A stretch of DNA of 25,337 bases, from positions 1 to 25,337 of the forward strand of contig CALVQZ010000004.1 in the NCBI GenBank assembly GCA_944358275.1, read 5' to 3'. Positions within the stretch are counted from its first letter, which is position 1; the number at the start of each line of letters is the position of its first letter. The stretch comes from an uncultured Bacilli bacterium. Lineage in GTDB: Bacteria > Bacillota_I > Bacilli_A > RF39 > UBA660. Both the position numbers and the translations under genes were made by a program. The notes under the pieces were generated by a model, which was given only the letters and a program-made list of their open reading frames with translations, had not been told where the DNA came from and made no database searches. Positions 8,958 to 15,503 of the stretch are shown here, piece after piece.

Positions 8958-8986
8958 AATATATCATAATATTATATTTTTGTAAA
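8958..8986 (-). promoter_or_regulatory. Sigma-A promoter of the surface-protein operon
   Basis: On the minus strand TTTACA (8986-8981), a 17-bp spacer and TATATT (8963-8958) preceded by TGA form an extended -10 promoter. It is placed 22 bases upstream of the InlB-repeat ATG and just before its ribosome binding site. Confidence 0.65.
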
Positions 8987-8987
8987 C

Positions 8988-8995
8988 TACTAGTA
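8988..8995. promoter_or_regulatory. Possible operator dyad between divergent promoters
   Basis: TACTAGTA is a perfect 8-bp palindrome immediately upstream of the -35 of the surface operon and overlapped by GTATAC (8993-8998). Its position between a divergent XRE regulator and the operon suits an operator, but an 8-bp dyad in AT-rich DNA is weak evidence. Confidence 0.3.
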
Positions 8996-9018
8996 TACAT
9001 ATATTTTTCATTTTTTTT

Positions 9019-9026
9019 GTCATAAT
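9019..9026 (+). promoter_or_regulatory. Possible extended -10 of the XRE regulator gene
   Basis: TGT-CATAAT is an extended -10-like element 15 bases before the ATG at 9042. No good -35 is seen. Transcription would start close to GGTGG, giving a very short leader. Confidence 0.35.
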
Positions 9027-9041
9027 AATATTGGTGGTAAC

Positions 9042-9278
9042 ATGAACGGATTTGATGAAAACAACATTTATGAAATTGTTGCTAGAAATATTAAGAAATA
9101 TAGAAAAGAAAAGAAAATTACACAAGCGATATTAGCAGAAAAGGTTGGAGTTTCTCACGAATTTATTAGAAGAATCAAATCAAAAAAAGGAATTAAAACT
9201 TTTTCTGTTGCTACTATATATAAAATATCACTAGTTTTAGACATAACTATTGATAAATTATTTGAAAAAAATGATTAA
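9042..9278 (+). CDS. XRE/Cro-type helix-turn-helix regulator
   Basis: 78 residues, essentially one HTH_3 domain. Residues about 10-72 carry the XRE pattern: RNIKKYRKEKKITQAILAEKVGVSHEFIRRIK, with the recognition helix at about 37-46, and a following helix pair ending IDKLFEK. There is no ligand or dimerisation domain beyond this. GGTGG lies 4 bases before the ATG. It is the only complete plus-strand gene in the window and is divergent from the surface-protein operon, about 105 bases between starts. Divergent placement suggests, but does not prove, that it controls that operon and itself. The terminator at 9322-9353 follows. Confidence 0.88.
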   Translation: MNGFDENNIYEIVARNIKKYRKEKKITQAILAEKVGVSHEFIRRIKSKKGIKTFSVATIYKISLVLDITIDKLFEKND

Positions 9279-9321
9279 ATATATGTTTAAATCTTCAATT
9301 TTATTAGATAGTTATAATAAA

Positions 9322-9353
9322 AAAACAACTTAATTTGTATTTTAAGTTGTTTT
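9322..9353. terminator. Bidirectional terminator between convergent genes
   Basis: A perfect 12-bp stem (AAAACAACTTAA, 9322-9333, against 9342-9353) has an 8-base loop. A runs on the left and T runs on the right let it serve both the XRE gene on the plus strand and the cdsA-fmt operon on the minus strand, which end at 9278 and 9359. Confidence 0.85.
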
Positions 9354-9358
9354 AATAT

Positions 9359-10003
9359 TCACTTATCAGTAGTATCTTCAGTATCGATAGTAGAATCTAT
9401 ATCTTCATCACTATCTATTTCAATATCAAAATCATCGACCATTCCTATTTTTTTAATTTCATAAGTAATTGTTAAATCATCCTCTTTAAGTGTTATAGAA
9501 TCATCTAAATTTACACACATTGATATACCCATTGCTCTATTATTATAACAAGTAATTCCATCCTCTTGACTAACTTTACTTTCTAAACTAATCTCATTTA
9601 TATAGTCTATAAATAAAAGCTTATTGTCTATTTCATCTACTATATTATCACTTCTAAATTTAATATATTCTCCTGTAGATGCTTTTTCATATATATCAGT
9701 ATAGTAAATATAATATGTAGATTTTACTTCATTTTCTTCTTTTTCAATTAGATATTTAAACCCATATCTTTTTATATATAACTTAGTATTTTTACCGTTA
9801 TTATCTATTGTTATATTATAAATATATCTTTTAGAATCATCAACTAAATCAGAAGGGACGCTACATGAAGGGACGCTACATTCCTTTGAATTACTCCTAT
9901 TAGCTATATTAAGAAAAACTAAACATAAAAGTATGAAAAAAAGAGAAAAAAAGAAAAATAATGTAGAATATTTACTATCAAATTCATTAAACTTTTTTAA
10001 CAT
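9359..10003 (-). CDS. Single-pass membrane protein of unknown function
   Basis: 214 residues. A hydrophobic phenylalanine-rich segment at about 13-34 follows a short basic N terminus, so the remaining 180 residues should lie outside the cell. Just after the membrane segment a five-residue unit CSVPS is duplicated exactly (Cys42 and Cys47), reflecting a 15-bp tandem DNA repeat. The external part is beta-rich (YIYNITIDNNG, TYYIYYTDIYE) and the last 25 residues are strongly acidic (DFDIEIDSDEDIDS). No family recognised. AGGTGATGT precedes the ATG and overlaps the fmt stop; the gap is 7 bases. Last gene of the cdsA-rseP-fmt operon, before the bidirectional terminator. Confidence 0.78.
   Translation of the reverse strand: MLKKFNEFDSKYSTLFFFFSLFFILLCLVFLNIANRSNSKECSVPSCSVPSDLVDDSKRYIYNITIDNNGKNTKLYIKRYGFKYLIEKEENEVKSTYYIYYTDIYEKASTGEYIKFRSDNIVDEIDNKLLFIDYINEISLESKVSQEDGITCYNNRAMGISMCVNLDDSITLKEDDLTITYEIKKIGMVDDFDIEIDSDEDIDSTIDTEDTTDK
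9852..9881. repeat. Exact 15-bp tandem duplication
   Basis: GAAGGGACGCTACAT occurs twice back to back (9852-9866, 9867-9881). It lies in frame inside the unknown membrane protein gene and doubles the peptide CSVPS. It is noticeably richer in G and C than the surroundings. Confidence 0.95.
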
Positions 10004-10010
10004 ACATCAC

Positions 10011-10949
10011 CTACTCAAAAATTTTACCAACAAGTTTATCTTTATTTACAACACCATTTATAAATTCACTTGCACTCATTTTTCTTTTTCCTTCAAGTTG
10101 CAATTCTGTAATAATTACTTCTCCATTTTCAGTCTTTATTCCAATACCATCTTCATATAATCTTGTTACTTGACCACATAAAGCTTCTGAATAATAATTA
10201 TTACCATATTTAGCACTCCATAGTTTTACTATTTTACCAGCAAGAAGTGAATATGAACCAGGATATGGATTTAATCCTCTTATTCTATTAACTATTTCTC
10301 TTGTAGTTTTATGAAAATCGATGTGTTCATCTTCTCTTGTTATATTAAAACCATACGTAACTTCGCTTTCATTTTGTTTAGTTAAAGTATAATTTCCACT
10401 TACAATAATTGGAATAGTTTTTATCATAGTATCTCTTGCTAAAATACTTAATTTATCGTGAAGAGTACCTGCTGTATCTTCATCTAAAATCGGAATTTTT
10501 TCTTGAACAATAATATCTCCTGCATCCATCTTTTGCTCCATCTTCATAATAGTAATACCACTTTCTTTATGACCTTCTATTATTGCTCTATGAATTGGTG
10601 CTCCTCCTCTTAACTTAGGAAGAAGTGATGCATGAATATTTATACATCCATATTTTGGATAAGTAAGTATTTCTTTAGGTATTATTTGTCCATATGCACA
10701 AGTAATAATCATATCTGGATCTAACTTTAAAATATCAGCATGTTCTTCTTTAATATTTACAGGTTGAAACACTCTAATATTATTATTGAGTGCAAATTTC
10801 TTAATTTTAGATATATTAACAGCACCTCTATTAGAAGGCTTATCTGGTTGGCACACAACTCCAACTACATCACATACTTCGACTAGTTTTTCTAATGTAG
10901 GAAGCCCAAATTCAGGTGTTCCCATAAAAACAATTTTAATTTTTTCCAT
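10011..10949 (-). CDS. fmt: Methionyl-tRNA formyltransferase
   Basis: 312 residues, full length. It formylates the amino group of Met-tRNA of the initiator type with 10-formyl-tetrahydrofolate. The N-terminal formyltransferase fold shows MGTPEFG at 9-15, the catalytic segment INIHASLLPKLRGGAPI (Asn104, His106) and MDAGD with Asp145. A C-terminal OB-like tRNA-binding domain occupies about 205-312. GAGGT lies about 6 bases before the ATG at 10949, 8 bases past the stop of the preceding unknown gene. It sits in the cdsA-rseP operon; def or priA, common neighbours in other Bacillota, are not seen here. Confidence 0.96.
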   Translation of the reverse strand: MEKIKIVFMGTPEFGLPTLEKLVEVCDVVGVVCQPDKPSNRGAVNISKIKKFALNNNIRVFQPVNIKEEHADILKLDPDMIITCAYGQIIPKEILTYPKYGCINIHASLLPKLRGGAPIHRAIIEGHKESGITIMKMEQKMDAGDIIVQEKIPILDEDTAGTLHDKLSILARDTMIKTIPIIVSGNYTLTKQNESEVTYGFNITREDEHIDFHKTTREIVNRIRGLNPYPGSYSLLAGKIVKLWSAKYGNNYYSEALCGQVTRLYEDGIGIKTENGEVIITELQLEGKRKMSASEFINGVVNKDKLVGKIFE

Positions 10950-10957
10950 ATATTACC

Positions 10958-11311
10958 TCAAATCCATCTAGTATTTATAATAGGCTTTTCAACATCATCA
11001 TTATATTTACTAGAAAAATCAACTGCATAATCTAATACTGCATTTGTTAAATCAACTTTACTTACTAAAACTGTAGAAACATCTATAGAATCTCTAAAAT
11101 TCTTAGAAAATTCATAATCTTCTATATACTTTTTCATAACTCTATCATAATTACTTATCTTGTCTAAACTTTTAGAATCATCCATAGTAACTCTAGATAT
11201 TGCTTTTTTATAAAATTCAACTAGCTTATAACTAAATAAATCATCATCTAAAAATTCGCAATTTACGATAAAACTATAATTTTTACAAATATTTTTCACC
11301 TTTTCATTCAT
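10958..11311 (-). CDS. Hypothetical cytosolic protein between rseP and fmt
   Basis: 117 residues, not recognised. It lacks a signal peptide, membrane segment or known motif. It is mostly helical by composition and rich in Asp, Lys and Ser, with a short C-terminal tail ending NTRWI. The ribosome binding site GAGGTGG is 4 bases before the ATG. The gap from rseP is 11 bases and to fmt 8 bases, so it is translated as part of the cdsA-rseP-fmt operon. Its intact frame and tight spacing show a real gene, but function cannot be read from the sequence. Confidence 0.75.
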   Translation of the reverse strand: MNEKVKNICKNYSFIVNCEFLDDDLFSYKLVEFYKKAISRVTMDDSKSLDKISNYDRVMKKYIEDYEFSKNFRDSIDVSTVLVSKVDLTNAVLDYAVDFSSKYNDDVEKPIINTRWI

Positions 11312-11322
11312 AATACCACCTC

Positions 11323-12366
11323 TTAAAATAATCTTATAATATCATTTATAGTAATAACTACAATTAAAATCATCAACATAACAAAACCAGCTGAATGAAT
11401 AATATTTTCTACCTTTTGACTTACTGGTTTTCTTCTTATTTTTTCTATTATTAAGAATAATGCTCTTCCACCATCAAATGCTGGAAAAGGAATTAAATTT
11501 ATAAAACCTACATTTATTGAAATATAAGCACATAAATATATAACATTTTCAAATCCCATCTTTGATTGTTCACCGACAACATTATATATTCCTACTGGTC
11601 CAGATAAACTATCTAGTCCTAAATTACCTGTAAATAAGTTCCCTATTACTTTAAACATAGATCTATATATAGAACCAAACTTGACAAAAGAATATTTTAC
11701 TGAACTAATAAATCCTTTATTTATTTCATTTGTTAAACCAATTCCATAAATGTAACTATCTACTCCATCTTCACTAGTAACTTTAGTAGGTTTTACACTA
11801 ACATTCTTTTCTTTCCCATTTTTATCTTCAAGTACAAACTTTATCGAACTACCCTTTTTGACAAGTTGAAACTCTAACAACACATCATCGATAGTACTTA
11901 CCTTGTTACCATTTACTTCTTTTATCAAATCCCCTTCTCTTATATTTACTTTATATGCATTATAATTAGTATCTACTGTTTTAACATAAGGCTTAGTCTC
12001 TGGACTACCATAAAATAATCCAATTAAGAATAGTAATACAATACCAAGTATAAAGTTATTAAAAGCACCTGCTACTACGATTGTAAATCTTTGAAAAACA
12101 CTTTTAGATTGCATTTGTTTTTCTTTTGGTATATTTTTATCTTCCTCTATTTCTTCTCCTGCCATTTGAACATATCCACCAATTGGAAGAAGTCTTAAAC
12201 AATATAGTGTTTCATCATTTTTTCTCCTAAATGAGAATAACTTTGGACCCATACCCAATGAAAACTCATAACAATAAACTCCATTTTTTTTAGCAAATAT
12301 AAAGTGTCCAAGTTCATGTATAAAAACTGTAAGTCCTAAAATAAGTATAAAATAAACTAATGTCAT
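11323..12366 (-). CDS. rseP: RseP/RasP site-2 intramembrane zinc metalloprotease
   Basis: 347 residues. Membrane segment 1 carries the zinc-binding HELGH (His17, Glu18, His21). A single PDZ domain follows at about 125-205, and the third zinc ligand region NLIPFPAFDGGR (Asp298) lies near the C terminus, with Phe in place of the usual Leu before DGG. About four membrane segments are predicted. Family members cut membrane-bound anti-sigma factors and leftover signal peptides; in B. subtilis RasP acts on RsiW and FtsL. AGGAGGG lies 3-4 bases before the ATG and overlaps the cdsA stop (gap 8). The usual cdsA-dxr-rseP order lacks dxr here. Confidence 0.95.
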   Translation of the reverse strand: MTLVYFILILGLTVFIHELGHFIFAKKNGVYCYEFSLGMGPKLFSFRRKNDETLYCLRLLPIGGYVQMAGEEIEEDKNIPKEKQMQSKSVFQRFTIVVAGAFNNFILGIVLLFLIGLFYGSPETKPYVKTVDTNYNAYKVNIREGDLIKEVNGNKVSTIDDVLLEFQLVKKGSSIKFVLEDKNGKEKNVSVKPTKVTSEDGVDSYIYGIGLTNEINKGFISSVKYSFVKFGSIYRSMFKVIGNLFTGNLGLDSLSGPVGIYNVVGEQSKMGFENVIYLCAYISINVGFINLIPFPAFDGGRALFLIIEKIRRKPVSQKVENIIHSAGFVMLMILIVVITINDIIRLF

Positions 12367-12374
12367 AATCCCTC

Positions 12375-13163
12375 CTATAAAATTATTGAAATAATAACAT
12401 ATCCATATAAAACGAATATTATACTGTCGAGTCTATCTAATATGCCACCATGTCCAGGCATTATGTTAGAAAAATCTTTAACTCCGTAATTTCTCTTAAT
12501 TTGAGAAAAGAATAAATCACCACATTCACCTAATATAGACAAAATTAAAGTAATCAATATCGTTAAATGAAAATTAGAATTGCTAATCAAGAAATAGTAA
12601 ACTAAGCTTGAGAATATTGTTCCTATTAAAATGCCTGAAAATAGACCTTCTTTTGTCTTATTTGGCGATATATTAGGTATTAACTTATGCTTACCAATTT
12701 TTCTTCCTATTAAATATGCAAATGTATCTGTGATAATTGTAATTGAAAATAAATACAAAATATATTCCAATCCTGTTTCTCTAACTACTATGAATAGATT
12801 AAATGCTGAACTTAAAAATATAATTGAAGCACTAAGAAAGAATGCATCTTCAATATTATATTTTTTATTGTTACCATAAAAAATCAAAGATAAAAACAAT
12901 ACCATAAGACAAATGATAACAAAACTAAAATTCATCAAATAAACCTTACCAGTAAAAGTATATCCATACATTAGGAGCACTAAAAAAAGTACATAACTAA
13001 CTATTTTCATCCTAGTAGGTAAATTTTTTCTAAGATTAAGTATTTCTTTTAAACCTAGAATGCCTAGTACTGCTACTAGAAGGACAAACAAGTTACCTCC
13101 AAGAAGCAAAAACGGTAAAACGATAATTAAAGCTACAATAGCACTTATTACTCTCTCTTTCAT
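12375..13163 (-). CDS. cdsA: Phosphatidate cytidylyltransferase (CDP-diacylglycerol synthase)
   Basis: 262 residues with about seven membrane segments. It makes CDP-diacylglycerol from phosphatidic acid and CTP, the entry point to phosphatidylglycerol and cardiolipin. The C-terminal family signature is complete: Ser220, Lys223-Arg224, Lys229-Asp230, then PGHGGILDRLDS at 236-247. A conserved SPNKTKEG lies at 166-173. AAGGTGATG sits before the ATG at 13163. It heads the operon cdsA-rseP-unknown-fmt-unknown from a clear promoter; uppS, a usual upstream neighbour, is absent here. Confidence 0.96.
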   Translation of the reverse strand: MKERVISAIVALIIVLPFLLLGGNLFVLLVAVLGILGLKEILNLRKNLPTRMKIVSYVLFLVLLMYGYTFTGKVYLMNFSFVIICLMVLFLSLIFYGNNKKYNIEDAFFLSASIIFLSSAFNLFIVVRETGLEYILYLFSITIITDTFAYLIGRKIGKHKLIPNISPNKTKEGLFSGILIGTIFSSLVYYFLISNSNFHLTILITLILSILGECGDLFFSQIKRNYGVKDFSNIMPGHGGILDRLDSIIFVLYGYVIISIIL

Positions 13164-13180
13164 ATCATCACCTTAATAAA

Positions 13181-13209
13181 ATTATATTACAATTACAAAT
13201 TTATATCAA
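13181..13209 (-). promoter_or_regulatory. Sigma-A promoter of the cdsA operon
   Basis: On the minus strand TTGATA (13209-13204), a 17-bp spacer and a perfect TATAAT (13186-13181) lie just upstream of the cdsA ribosome binding site. The predicted leader is only about 10 bases. Confidence 0.78.
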
Positions 13210-13240
13210 TAATAAATAAAAGATTGTTGAATTTTTTTAT

Positions 13241-13268
13241 AAAAAAAAGATAATAATTTCTTATTATC
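13241..13268 (-). terminator. Intrinsic terminator after the tRNA-Gln
   Basis: A perfect 8-bp stem (GATAATAA against TTATTATC) with a GAAA tetraloop runs into eight consecutive T on the minus strand. It begins 13 bases past the tRNA 3' end and closes the rpsP-khpA-tRNA unit. Confidence 0.9.
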
Positions 13269-13280
13269 AAATCTACTTAT

Positions 13281-13355
13281 TGGCTGCCTCGGCTAGATTC
13301 GAACTAGCGAATGCCTGAGTCAGAGTCAGGAGCCTTACCACTTGGCTACGAGGCA
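13281..13355 (-). tRNA. tRNA-Gln (anticodon CUG)
   Basis: The 75-base minus-strand sequence folds as a complete cloverleaf. It has a 7-bp acceptor stem TGCCTCG/CGAGGCA with the U1-A72 pair typical of tRNA-Gln, a 3-bp D stem with AAGTGGTAA loop, and an anticodon stem CCTGA/TCAGG. A five-base variable loop and T arm GCTAG/CTAGC with TTCGAAT follow, then discriminator G and an encoded CCA. The anticodon loop CTCTGAC places CTG at 13323-13321, reading CAG. It lies 10 bases after the khpA stop with no promoter between, so it is probably processed from the rpsP-khpA transcript. Confidence 0.95.
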
Positions 13356-13365
13356 ATAAAAGAGA

Positions 13366-13611
13366 TTAAACACTATCTATGTTAATCTTTACTCTCTTAT
13401 TACCATTTAAGTATGAACTTGCTTGAACGATAGTCCTTATTGAATTAGCAATTTTGCCATTCTTACCAATTACAGCACCAATTTCATCAGCACTAACTAA
13501 AACTTCTATTACAAGTTCATCATTTTCAGATTCAAAACCTCTTACTGATACACTTTCAGAATCTTTAACTAAAGATTTAATTAAATAACTTGTTAATCCT
13601 ACTAAATCCAT
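13366..13611 (-). CDS. khpA: KhpA, KH-domain RNA-binding protein
   Basis: 81 residues, the normal size for KhpA (YlqC). It is one KH domain with the RNA-contact loop GKNG at about 48-51 in AVIGKNGKIANSIR. In streptococci and lactobacilli KhpA pairs with KhpB/Jag and affects cell division and elongation; that role is inherited knowledge, not visible here. AAGGTAAG, overlapping the rpsP stop, serves as ribosome binding site; the gap to rpsP is 2 bases. The rpsP-khpA pairing is conserved in Bacillota, but rimM, trmD and rplS, which often follow, are replaced by a tRNA and a terminator. Confidence 0.94.
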   Translation of the reverse strand: MDLVGLTSYLIKSLVKDSESVSVRGFESENDELVIEVLVSADEIGAVIGKNGKIANSIRTIVQASSYLNGNKRVKINIDSV

Positions 13612-13613
13612 AA

Positions 13614-13886
13614 TTACTTACCTTGTTTCTCATCATGAAATTTTTTCATAATGCCAGCTTTACTTAATATATCTCTTACAGTATCTGTAGGTTGTGCACC
13701 ATTTCTTAACCATTTAAGTGCTTTTTCTTCATCAATCTTAATAGTATCAGTTTCTGCTATTGGATTATATGTACCAACAGTTTCTACAAATTTTCCATCT
13801 CTTGGATATCTAGAATCAGCAGCAACTACACGATAAAATGGTCTTTTCTTTGCACCCATTCTCTTTAATCTTAATTTAATTGCCAT
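13614..13886 (-). CDS. rpsP: 30S ribosomal protein S16
   Basis: 90 residues, full length. The N terminus MAIKLRLKRMGAKKRPFYR and the segment RYPRDGKFVETVGTYNP are characteristic of bS16, which helps assemble the 5' domain of 16S rRNA. AAGGAGG lies about 8 bases before the ATG. It is the first gene of rpsP-khpA-tRNA-Gln, driven by the strong promoter at 13910-13938. The more usual neighbour ffh does not lie upstream. Confidence 0.98.
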   Translation of the reverse strand: MAIKLRLKRMGAKKRPFYRVVAADSRYPRDGKFVETVGTYNPIAETDTIKIDEEKALKWLRNGAQPTDTVRDILSKAGIMKKFHDEKQGK

Positions 13887-13909
13887 AAAAATACCTCCTT
13901 GCTAAAACA

Positions 13910-13938
13910 ATAATATCATTAAATTATATAGTTGTCAA
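13910..13938 (-). promoter_or_regulatory. Strong sigma-A promoter of rpsP
   Basis: On the minus strand a perfect TTGACA (13938-13933), a 17-bp spacer and TATTAT (13915-13910) preceded by TGA give a near-consensus extended -10 promoter, as expected for a ribosomal protein gene. Confidence 0.85.
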
Positions 13939-13962
13939 CCAAAAAAGATAACACCATATAAT

Positions 13963-13986
13963 AAAAGACAAGATTTAACTTGCCTT
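13963..13986 (-). terminator. Probable terminator of the sigma factor gene
   Basis: On the minus strand AAGGCAAG and CTTGTCTT pair (one G-T) around a six-base loop, followed by TTTATTATA. The stem includes the sigma factor stop codon. The T run is short, so this is a moderate call. Confidence 0.55.
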
Positions 13987-14640
13987 ATAATAACTCATAA
14001 GTTTAGATTTTATCTTTTGCTCTTCTCTAGATACTTTAGCTTGTGAATATCCCGTAATCTTTGAAAGTTCAGATTGAGATTTATCATTAAAATATCTTTC
14101 TTTTACAAAATTTTTCTCATCTTCATTTAAAGTACCTAGTAATTCATCTAATTCCATTTTTTCTTCAACTCTGTTAAAATCAGGAATTATATCTATTACT
14201 GTAACCTCACTATCTTTTTTGATAGGTTCATCTAAACTTCTAACACAATTTTTTAAATTTAATGCTTCAATTATTTTCCATTCTTCTATGCCTGTTTCTA
14301 TGCTTAATTCTTGAGTTGTAGGCATTCTTTTATACTTTTGACATAATAGTTCTATAAGTCTATCTAATCTAGAACTTAAATAAGAAATTTCTCTACTAAC
14401 TTTTACACCATTATTTTCTCTTATGTATTTTTTCATTTCGCCTAAAATGAAAGTATATGCATAAGTAGAAAGTTTAGTATCACACGTCTTATCATAATTA
14501 TTATAAGCTTTAATAAGTCCAATAACTCCTACTTGAAACAAATCTTCTAAAGCATTAGTACTCAAACTTCTAGCAAGCTTATAAATCATTTTTTTATGCA
14601 TATTTACTACTTCAGTTAACTCATCTACAATTTTTATCAT
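13975..14640 (-). CDS. RNA polymerase sigma factor of the SigF/SigG/SigB type
   Basis: 221 residues as drawn. Region 2 is clear: LEDLFQVGVIGLIKAYNNYD, then KLSTYAYTFILGEMKKYIRENNGVKVSREI, the pattern of Bacillus SigF and SigG (DLFQIGCIGLIK, STYAVPMIIGEIRRYLRDNNPIRVSR). Region 3 spans about 95-150, and region 4 at about 170-215 holds a helix-turn-helix, SQSELSKITGYSQAKVSREE. It should direct RNA polymerase to a special promoter set. The start is doubtful: the ATG at 14640 lies inside the ribosome binding site (see 14636-14646). Other options are an ATT at 14631 and an ATG at 14601. No anti-sigma factor or sporulation gene is adjacent. Confidence 0.88.
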   Translation of the reverse strand: MIKIVDELTEVVNMHKKMIYKLARSLSTNALEDLFQVGVIGLIKAYNNYDKTCDTKLSTYAYTFILGEMKKYIRENNGVKVSREISYLSSRLDRLIELLCQKYKRMPTTQELSIETGIEEWKIIEALNLKNCVRSLDEPIKKDSEVTVIDIIPDFNRVEEKMELDELLGTLNEDEKNFVKERYFNDKSQSELSKITGYSQAKVSREEQKIKSKLMSYYKAS

Positions 14641-14646
14641 CTCCTT
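14636..14646 (-). promoter_or_regulatory. Ribosome binding site overlapping the apparent sigma factor start
   Basis: AAGGAGATGAT on the minus strand matches the full anti-Shine-Dalgarno complement AAGGAGGTGAT at all but one position. The ATG of the longest frame is inside it, with zero spacing from GGAG. Nine bases past GGAG comes an in-frame ATT; the next in-frame ATG is at 14601 with only a weak site. Initiation at ATT, or unusually poor initiation at the ATG, would both limit expression. Confidence 0.6.
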
Positions 14647-14673
14647 TTCTTTATTAAATCAAAAATAAAAAAT

Positions 14674-14706
14674 AAAAAAAACACTTTCGACAAAACAAGT
14701 GTTTTT
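14674..14706 (-). terminator. Intrinsic terminator after the zinc-ribbon/FtsK-gamma gene
   Basis: A perfect 10-bp stem (AAAAACACTT, 14677-14686, pairs with 14697-14706) has a 10-base loop and continues into T-rich sequence on the minus strand. It lies 14 bases after the stop at 14720 and leaves only about 30 bases for a sigma factor promoter, where just a weak TGA-TTTAAT element is seen. Confidence 0.8.
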
Positions 14707-14719
14707 AATATTAAACTTC

Positions 14720-15469
14720 CTATTTTATTATCTTTATTTTACCTATTATAGGTAATTCTTTAGCTTTACCTTGACAAACATAAACTATACCTAAAATAGA
14801 TGCGACTAGGAGTAAAATACCTACTATACCCATTGGTAAAGATATCCATATTGGAGTTACTAACTTAGTTCCAACCATCGTACCAAAATCAACTACTACA
14901 GTTTTTACTTTTATTAAACCAAGTATATTATCTACTAATGTATAAATACCCCATACGATTAGTAAGTTTATTCCCTGTGTAGCATGATACTTAACAAACT
15001 TAGAATCAGTTTTTATAAAATAAGGAATAAATGCAAGTAAACCTAGATAAGATAAACACGCTAAAAGTATATTATCGTTTATATCTTTCTTATCATATGA
15101 AGAAGTTGTATCTTCTGTATTTATAATATCTTCTACATTTGCCTTAATTTTATCAGCAATATCTTCTTCTTTATCTTCTTTTTTATTATTTATAAGTATT
15201 TCTCTAGGTTTAGTCCCATTCTTAGGGCCAACTACACCATTTTCTTCAAGTTTTTCCATAATCTTTATTGCCTTAGTATAACTAACGCCAAACTCTTTTT
15301 GAATAAGAGAAATACTTATCTTTTTTTCTTTAGCAATATAAGAAACAACATCATCATATAAGACATCAAAATCTGTTTTTTCACTATTATTTTCAATAGA
15401 TTTACCACATTTTGGACAAAATTTATATTCATCTTTTAATTTTGTTCCACAATTACTACAATAAAACAT
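14720..15469 (-). CDS. Zinc ribbon - FtsK gamma winged helix - DUF4870-like membrane protein
   Basis: 249 residues in three parts. Residues 1-22 are a zinc ribbon (Cys4, 7, 18, 21). Residues about 33-94 match the FtsK/SpoIIIE gamma domain: ISISLIQKEFGVSYTKAIKIMEKLEENGVVGPKNGTKPREIL follows the KOPS-reading winged helix closely (in stretches here: SLIQKEF, EENGVVGP, GTKPRE). A charged linker follows, then three membrane segments (about 132-152, 168-190, 208-232) with the SKFVKYHATQG motif of DUF4870-type proteins. There is no ATPase domain, so it is not FtsK itself. GGAGG lies 5 bases before the ATG at 15469; an ATG at 15481 lies before that site. It has its own promoter and terminator. A membrane-tethered DNA or protein binder is inferred. 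Confidence 0.85.
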   Translation of the reverse strand: MFYCSNCGTKLKDEYKFCPKCGKSIENNSEKTDFDVLYDDVVSYIAKEKKISISLIQKEFGVSYTKAIKIMEKLEENGVVGPKNGTKPREILINNKKEDKEEDIADKIKANVEDIINTEDTTSSYDKKDINDNILLACLSYLGLLAFIPYFIKTDSKFVKYHATQGINLLIVWGIYTLVDNILGLIKVKTVVVDFGTMVGTKLVTPIWISLPMGIVGILLLVASILGIVYVCQGKAKELPIIGKIKIIK

Positions 15470-15503
15470 AATTACCTCCATATAATACTCATATACTATA
15501 TAA

